Origin: Dromiciops gliroides
Taxonomy: Eukaryota; Chordata; Mammalia; Microbiotheria; Microbiotheriidae
Assembly (NCBI RefSeq): GCF_019393635.1
Contig: NC_057863.1
Location: 644,339,306-644,403,305, forward strand
DNA: 64,000 nucleotides
Direction of reading: 5' to 3'
Shown: piece after piece, positions 48,201 to 57,200 of the stretch
Position numbering within the stretch: the stretch's first letter is position 1
How the letters are laid out: the number at the start of each line of letters is the position of its first letter
Program-made: the position numbers and the translations under genes
The notes under the pieces: generated by a model
Told to the model about the DNA's origin: nothing
The model's database searches: none
Seen by the model: the letters and a program-made list of their open reading frames with translations, nothing else

Positions 48201-51200
48201 AGGCAATGAATGAGAAACAAGGGAAGGAGGGAAGATAGGAAGTGGTACAAAGAAATATAGGGAAAGACTGGGCAGATGAGGAGATAGGGAAAGACAGAAA
48301 GGGGGAAGGAAAGAGAGGGGCTGGTAACAGGAAGGCATTTGGAGAAAGACAGATGGAGGTATGGAGATACAAGGAGAGAGAGCAAGAGATTGTCAAACAA
48401 GGACAGAGGGAAACAGAAAGTTGAGAGATATGGAGAGACAATGAAGGTCAGAGAAACAGGAAAAGCTAGAGAGTTAGGAAGAGACACCAAGAGGTACATA
48501 GAAAGACTGGGGAAATGAGCATATTCCAAAAAGAAGAGAAATAGAGAGATAGAGGGTGATGGTGATACAAGGAGCGTTGGGGAGAAATGACAGACAGAAA
48601 GATGCAGTGACAAAAAGAGCTAGAGGAGGGCAGTTAGGTGGTGCAGTGGATAAAGCACCAGCCCTGGATTCAAGAGGACTTGAGTTCAAGTCCGGCCTCT
48701 GCCGCTTGACACTTACTAGCTGTGTGACCCTGGGCAGGTCACTTAACCCTCACTGCACTGCAAAAAAATTTAAAAAAAAAATAAAAAGAGAGGTAGAGGA
48801 AATAGGAGAGGCAGAGAGAAAGATGAAATGGGGAGAGAGAAATAGTGAAACCAGAACAGTCAAAGAAAGATAGAGCAATAGTGAGAGATATAGCAAGATG
48901 AAGAGACCCAAGAGATGAAAAGAAAGGGAGTGAGATAGTGAGCTAGGAAGAGAAATGGAAGACAGAAATGGAGACACAGGGAAAGAAAGAAAGATGACAG
49001 GAGGAGGAAGTTGAAGGAGGCAATGATAGGTTGAGGGAGGGGAGAGCACAGATGATGGTAGTTCATGGAGGAACACTGGCTGGCAGCATTGTGTAACGAT
49101 TGGAATGACGCCACCTGCTGGAGACTTACTGTAGAAGAGTTCCACCCATGAAGTGAAGGTCTTTGAGGGCAAGACCAGGAGTCTTTGGAAAAGGAAGTGA
49201 CTAGTGGGCTAGTTGGAGGAGGAAGGAAGAGACTGGCGCTCAGTCTCCCTCTCTTTTTAGCCCTTAACAATTGAGGAGGCCACATTTTTTCTGGGGAGAG
49301 TTGTGTGTGCGTGTCCCTTCCCAGATACTCACCAAAATCACCACATATCCAGCTGAAGATGGCCTGCTCCCCTCGACCAGAGAACTCCTCTGCTTGGTCA
49401 ACCAGTGCCTCCTTCACGGCCTCATACCCAGTCAGAACTACGACGATCCTGCACCCCAGGTGCACTGTGAACACAGGCCCATATTTTTCCCCAATCTGAA
49501 AAATAGGTTAAAGTGAAAATAAGCAGAGTTTTGCCTTTGAGCCTCATGACTTCCTCCTTCTTGGTCCTCTCCCCAAAAGATAACTCTTAACCATCATCTT
49601 TCAGTAGCTTCTTTAAAAAATTATCTAATTGTGTCTTACCCATAAGTAACAAACATAGACATGTCAGATACACCAAAGACAAAGAAAGATCTTGTGAAAT
49701 TCTGTTACGCATCATTTATTTATTTTGTAAATAAATAAATTCATATAGATATGTCTATATCAATAGATATATTTCTAAATACATACCTCCACATAGATAT
49801 AGCTCTATGTTTCCATATCTTTTTTTTTTTTTTGCAGGGCAATGAGGGTTAAGTGACTTGCCCAGGGTCACACAGCTAGTAAGTATCAAGTGTCTATGGC
49901 CGGATTTGAACTCAGGTCCTCCTGAATCCAGGACTGGTGCTTTTATCCACTGTGCCACCTAGCTGCCCCCTTTCCATATCTTTTTTGAGAGGCTGGTTGG
50001 TGTATACGACACTGCCCTAGGTGTCAGGGAGACTTGGTTTCAAATCTCTCCTCAAACACTTATTAGCTGTGTGACCCTGAGCAAGTCACTTCATCTCTGC
50101 CTCAGTTCCCTAATCTGGAAAATGAGGATTTTGGACTGCATGGCCTATGACATTCTTTCCAACTCTAAATCTATGAACCCACAATCCTCAGTTTTACGAG
50201 ATATTAACAAAATTATTGTCTTTTCCTTCTTTGTTCTTTTTTTTTTCTGTGACAACGCAATAGGCACTTGTTTGTTACACACCACCTATTTGCCAAGCAC
50301 TGTGCTAAACACTGGGATTAGAAAGAGAGATACTTGGAGTTTAATCAATGAGATCAGGCATACTTGACATGGGCCCTACTGAGTTCCCTAGCACTAGTTA
50401 ACCACATATATAATTGGGGCGATTGTCCCTAATTTTGATACAACTTTTCAGCCAGTGTGGGGTACTTAAAAAGTGGTTTAGCCATACTTTTATTGAAATA
50501 TTAGTTTATTAAAGATGTACTGTGAAAAGAACAACAAGCAATCAGCAAGAGTACTTTAAGCACATGCTCCATGCTAGACATAGTGATTCATGCTGTGGAT
50601 ACAAAAATGAGAGTAAAACAGCTCTTGCCCTCAAGGACACTGCATTCCTTTCACAGTGTGATCATCTATGAAACAAGGGAGTTTTAAAAAAATGATATCT
50701 ACAATCCTATCCACTTCCAAGTCCTATAGCAAGATGGACTATCTCTTTTTTCCTTAATCTCAGGAGAGGATAGATTCGAGATTTATTGTTGAAATGTGCA
50801 AATTGCATTAATACATTTACTGATAGGAAAAAAGGAAGGAAGGAAGACAAAGAAAAAAAGAAAGAAGGTGTCATGGGAGGATTATGGGCCCCGGTCACCC
50901 CAACAATTCTCTGGGGGGTTCAAGGAACCTTTTCCTTGAAACCTCAGGGGTTTTCCCTTGAAATCAAGTAGGCCTCTCCTTGAACACAATCAAGGACACA
51001 CCCACCCACCTAACGGAGATAAGCGGCACAGATTGAACTGAGCATGCTCCAGGACCATCACCCCACATTCCAGTCCTCCTAAGCATCTGGATGAGGTAAT
51101 CCAGGAGAAGACCACCTGGAACCGCCCATCAGCAGACTGCTTAGACCCATCAGGACAAAGTTGACACCCACCACCAGATCTCTCACGAGGGATTCTTCCT

Positions 51201-54200
51201 ACCACAGCACAACTCGGGAAGACCACCAGCCCCTCACCCAATAAGAGATTCTTACCCACCCCCCATTGAAACCCTATAAAATGGCACCCCACAAGTCAGT
51301 TGGGGGGAAGCGTTTTGTTCTGGCAAAACCTTCCTCCCGGCCGGTTTCTCTTGTACCCCAATAAACCTGTTCTCTTATTCCTGATTAGGTCTTGTGCTAG
51401 AGTGTAATTCTTTACAGAGGAATCCTAAGGACCCACGTGCTTTCTCCTATGCTTTCCCCATATCATTTGGCGCCTTCAACGTGACTGGGTATTGGATTTC
51501 CCTCTGCTCGCCATACAGCACCCGGAGGAGGTAAGAATGCATTCGGCATAATCTCTCCCCCAGACCCTTATCAGGGCTCCGGTTTTTCTCTCTCAAGCGA
51601 CTGGCAGAGTAGTTACCCTCCCTTGCCGGAGGCCTAACCGGTCGTCTGAACCACGTTCAGACCAGTAGAATTCTCTGGGCAAAGGTTTAAACGGACCTTA
51701 GGCCCATGGGGCAGAGAGTGAGCGTTCCGAAAAATTCTCCTCTGGGATGCATCCTAAAAGATTGGAATAAGCTAGAACTTACAAATTTGAGAAAAAGATG
51801 CATGATACATTTTTGTAACGATTTATGGCCACATTATCCACTAGGAACGGAAGGAAACTGGCCTGTACACGGCACCCTTAATTATGATACCATCTTGCAA
51901 TTGGACAAGTTTTGTAAGCGTGAAGGGAGATGGACAGAGATTCCATACTTATCGGCCTTTATGATTTTAAGCCTGAAGTCAAAAGAACAGAGTAGGATAT
52001 GCCCAGCAAGGCCAATTGAATCTCAGAAGGCTCAGGATAACCACAAAAGACCTTCTTCCTCACAGGGGGTTCAGGTATCAGATGAGTTCTTAGAAGATAC
52101 CCTATTAATGGGGAATCCTTACAAGTCTAAGGAACAGGTTGACTGGTCTTCCTCCCCTATTACTCCCTCCCCTCAGGCCACACCACCCTCTTCTCCTCCC
52201 GGTTTTCCCTTTACTCCTTGCTCCCCACCCCCTCCTCTTTACCCCTCCCTTCCGAACTTCTCAGCAGACTCTTGGAAGGGGTTTCAGTACCCTTCCCCAT
52301 ATTTCCCCCACCCTGCCCAGTTTTTTCCCTACTCTCCTCTGTCTCCCATGCAGCTGCTCCCATCTGCATTACCTGGTATGCCATTTGCTCCACCTCTACC
52401 CACGATGGCCACCCCTCCCCCATCCACTACCTCCGTTCCTCTCCCTCCATGTGACCCTTCTCCCGCTGATCAGACTACCCTCTCAGCTCTTCTCCCTCCA
52501 CCCGATTTCCCACAGGCGGCTATCTCCATTCCTTCATCGACCACACCCGGTCCTAATCGACCCTCTAGCCTGGTCAGGCCTCAGGAAATCTGCATACCAA
52601 TTCCACCTGCTCCTGTATCCCCACCAGCCCCCCTGCTCCCCTTACGGGAAGTCCCCATGGGGGATTCTACAACTAGGGTCCATGTTCCTTTTTCAATGGG
52701 TGATATGTATCAGATTAAGGAGAAATTAGGGCGTTATTCAGAGAACCCCACAAAGTTTCTAGATGGTTTTAGGTCTGTGACCATGCAGTTTGACCTCTCT
52801 TGGTCTGACTTGCAAGTTATCCTTGGGGGCTGTTGTACCCCCATGAGAAAAAGCGAATCATAGACCTGGCTATACAAGCCGGTGATGAATATGCACAGGC
52901 TGGCACCTGGGCAGGAACCCCAGGCACAGTGGCAGTACCCTCGGGCAATCCCGGCTGGGACTATCACGACAGGGAAGATAGAGCCCGTAGGGACCACATG
53001 GTTACTTGTCTCATTGAGGGTATGAAAAGAGGGGTCAAGAAACAGGTTAATTACGAAAGGGTGAAGGAGGTGACACAAGGGCCTGATGAAAATCCTGCTG
53101 TCTTCATGAGCCGTTTAGCGGACTCTATGAAAAAATACACGAACTTAGACCCAGAAAAGGAGGAAGGGATAACTGTCCTCAATATGTACTTCATTGGCCA
53201 ATCTGCTCCTGATATTAGGAGGAAACTCCAGAAATTGGAATTGGGCCCTCAAACCCCAACCTCAAAGCTCCTTGATGCTGCTTTTAAGATTTTTAATAAC
53301 AGGGACCTTGCGATAGCGGCAGAGAAAGAAGAGAAGGATCGAGCACGCTCGATGGAGCAAGCCACTCTCATAACTGCAGCCATGAGGTCAGCCATCAGCT
53401 CTCAAGGTGGCCAAGGTAGGGGCAATTGTTTCAACTGTGGCAAGCCGGGACACTGGAAAGGAGAGTGCCTCTCCAAAGGGAACAATCTCCCCACCTCTCC
53501 GTGTCCAAAATGCCATCGAGGAGGCCATTGGTCTCGCGACTGCCCCCAGGGGTCTGGCCGTAGGAAAACCCAGTGCCCAACTGTCCTGTCCCCAGTGGAC
53601 CGGGACTGAGGGTACCCGGGGGCCGGCCAGCCCCTAACAAGACTCTCCATGGTGGAACCCCGGGCGATATTGGAGGTGGCTGGGACAAGAATTAATTTTT
53701 TAATAGATACTGGGGCCGGCTACTCCGTTTTAATCTGTCACGCAGGACCCACTATCCCATCAAGGCATAAGGTTGTGGGAATTGGGGGTAAAGCTCTAAA
53801 ATGTAGGCAGACATTGCCTTTAACATGTGCGTATGAGGACCGTATATTCGAACACTCCTTTCTGATTCTAAGCTCCTCACCCTGCCCCCTACTGGGGAGA
53901 GACATTATGGGGAAGCTGGGGTCGCAATTCACCTTAATACCTCTTCTTCCTTTACTCCCCGGGGCACCTGTCCCCCTCAGACCGGATAACATCCCATTAG
54001 AAATGTGGGAAAATATAAACAAAGAAGTCTGGGATGTAGGAATTCCAGGGAGGGCAAAACAAATAGATCCTATCATGGTACAGCTCAAGCCTTCTGCCTC
54101 TTATCCAAACAAAAAGCAGTACCGCATTTCCCAGGCAGCTAGGGAGGGGCTCCAGCCCCTCATTGAGAAATTCCTAGCTCATGGACTTTTGGTTCACTGT

Positions 54201-57200
54201 AATTCTCCCTGTAATTCCCCGATACTTCCGGTTCAGAAACCCGATGGGTCTTGGAGAATGGTACAAGATCTTAGGGTGGTCAACGAGAGTGTGACTCCAT
54301 TGCACCCCCTTGTTCCAAACCCATATACACTAATAACTCAGATTCCGGGCAACTCTGGTTGGTTTTCTGCAATTGATCTTAAAGATGCCTTTTTTTGCAT
54401 TCCCCTAAGGGAAGAATGTTGGTATCTTTTTGCATTTGAATGGACTTTTCCAGGGGAACCTCTGCCCCAACAGCTAACTTGGAGCGTGCTTCCCCAGGGT
54501 TTTAGAGATAGCCCCCACCTGTTTGGGAATGCCCTCAGGAAAGATCTGAGTGACTTATCCTTAGGAGACAGCTCCATTGTTCAGTATGTAGATGATATCC
54601 TCATTTGCAGTCCTTCTCAGGCAGCATGTCTTAGGGATACTATATGTACCCTAAATTTCTTAGGGGAGCGGGGTTATAAGGTCTCAACAAAAAAGGTCCA
54701 GCTTGTTTCCCAGTCTGTAACCTACCTTGGGCATATATTAACCCCTACCTCCCGATCTCTGACCCCTGACCGGAAACAGGCTATCCTATCCATTCCCCCT
54801 CCCTCTACAAAAAGGCAACTCCGTACCTTTTTGGGGATGGCTGGGTTTTGCCGCATGTGGATCCCGTTCTTTGGGGTAATTACTAAACCCCTATACGAGG
54901 CCACGGCTGGCCCCGACTCGGAACCACTGGAATGGGGGAAAGAGCAGGAGCAGGCCTTCAAGAAGCTTAAGAAAGAACTTATCTCAGCCCCTGCTCTTGG
55001 CATTCCAGACCTTGAGAAGCCATTCACCCTCTCTGTAGATGACAAGAGACAGTTTGCCTTAGGAGTGCTCACCCAACCCTTAGGATCTAATCTTCGCCCT
55101 GTCACTTATTTCTCCAAGCAGTTGGACCATGTAGCTAAGGGCTGGCCAGCATGCTTAAGAGCCGTAGCGGCCACCGCCCTAATGATTGAGGAAGCCTCAA
55201 AGCTAACTCTAGGCCAGCCTCTGGAGGTCCATACTCCCCATCGGGTCCTCAGCATTCTGGAGGATAGGGGACACCGATGGCTTACCACTGGGCGTGTGAC
55301 TAAATACCAGGCTCTTTTGTTAGACACCCCAGGGCTCACTTTACAAGTATGCAGAACCCTAAATCCTGCTACCCTTCTCCCACACCCTGAAGGTAGTGCC
55401 AGTACTGACCATGACTGCATAGACTTAATTGACCACACTTTCTCTAGCCGCCCAGACCTGCGGGACACGCCCTTATCCAACCCCGACCTAATCTGGTTTA
55501 GCGATGGCTCCTCCTTTGTTGAAGGTGGAGAGAGAAGGGCGGGATACTCTGTGGTCTCCCTTACGGACACTATAGAAGCAAAGAACCTCCCTCCGGGGAC
55601 CTCAGCTCAAAAGGCAGAATTGATTGCTCTCACGAGGGCCTTAGAGTTGGCTAAGGGCAGGTCAATTAATATCTATACCGACTCCAAGTATGCTTTCCAT
55701 GTCCTCCATACTCATGGGGCCATATGGAAAGAGCGGGGATTATTGACCTCTAAGAACTCCCCCGTAAAACATGGGCCAGAAATAATGCACCTTCTTGAGG
55801 CAGTAACCCTACCTCGGGAGGTGGCCGTGATGCATTGTCTGGGGCACCAAAAGGGAGATTCCTCAATTTTTCAGGGAAACAGGAGAGCAGACCATGCCGC
55901 AAAGACTGCAGCCAGAAAGGGCCACCACGCCCTTGCTTTAGCTCCCCTCCACCCTTCCCTTCCCCCAGGGATTTCTCCCTAGTATACTCGAGAGGAAATC
56001 AGCTTTGCTAGTAACCAGGGCTTTATCCTAGAAAGCCACAGGGTGGTACAAGACTCCTGCAGGTCAGCTCCTCCCAGGCAACATGGTCTGGAAGTTAGCT
56101 TCAGGGCTGCACCAGACCACCCATTTGGGAAGGGAGTCCTTGACTACCCTAATTAAAACTCTGTTCACCGGGAAGGGCATTACCAAAGCTGTGGAGGAAG
56201 TCTGCCACAGATGTTCCCTATGTGCCCAGACTAATACAGGTGGAGCCTTAAAACCTCCCTCCCTTTTGAAGCCCGTCCAGCACAGGGGGGAACTCCCAGG
56301 AGAGGACTGGCAGATTGACTTCACTCATCTGCCCACATGCCGGAGATAGAGAGTTCTCCTGGTCTTTGTTGATACATTCACTGGTTGGGTGGAGGCTTTC
56401 CCTAGCAGATCAGAGAAAGCCTCTGAGGTAGCCAAAGCCTTCTTAAATGAGATTATTCCCCGATTTGGTCTACCCAAATCTCTCCAGAGTGATAATGGCA
56501 CTGCCTTTACCTCTTGAGTTACTCAACTCATAACAAAGGCATTAGGCATTACCTACCACTTTCACTCTGCCTGGCATCCCCAGTCCTCAGGGAAGGTAGA
56601 ACGCATGAACCAAACTCTAAAAACAACCCTTACTAAGATCTGTACAGAGGCAAAACCAGATTGGGTCCAGGCACTCCCCATTGCTCTGACTAGAGTACGG
56701 ATGGCCCCTAGGGCTAAGCTGGGTCTGAGCCCTTTTGAACTCATGTATGGTAGACCATTCCTTGTAATGGATCCCCAACTCGACCCAGACACTCATGCTA
56801 TTACTAGTTTTTCCAGACAGCTAGGGTCTGTGCATCAGGCCATACGGGAATACGCAGACCAAATACTGCCTAAACCTTCACCTCAGGATGACTCGGGCAT
56901 CCAATACCCTGCCCAGCCAGGAGACTTAGTCTTCCTTAAAGTCTGGGACACAGGCAGGGCCTCAGACCAGCTAACCCCTCGTTGGGAGGGGCCTTATCGG
57001 GTAATCTTGTCTACCCCTACAGCAGTAAAACTGGAGGGGCAGCACTCCTGGACTCATCTTTCTCGGATTAAACCTTTCGTCCCTATAGCACCTGATACAG
57101 AAGACACAGCTGAATATTCATGCGAACCAGTCGAGGACCTGAAGTATCTATTTAAAAGAAAGAGCTGATCCTGAGACAGCCTGCGACTGGTCTGGTACCA

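Noticed and set aside
47931..48613. Long Ser/Leu-rich minus-strand frames near exon 3 of unit 3
   Set aside because: Low-complexity purine-rich intron read on the other strand.
50990..51292. 100-codon antisense frame in the proviral LTR, identical at 57716-58018
   Set aside because: Identity simply reflects the identical LTRs; codon content and position give no support for an expressed antisense gene.
52139..52729. 196-codon frame overlapping gag
   Set aside because: Shadow of the proline-rich gag region in another frame, dominated by Leu/Pro/Ser.
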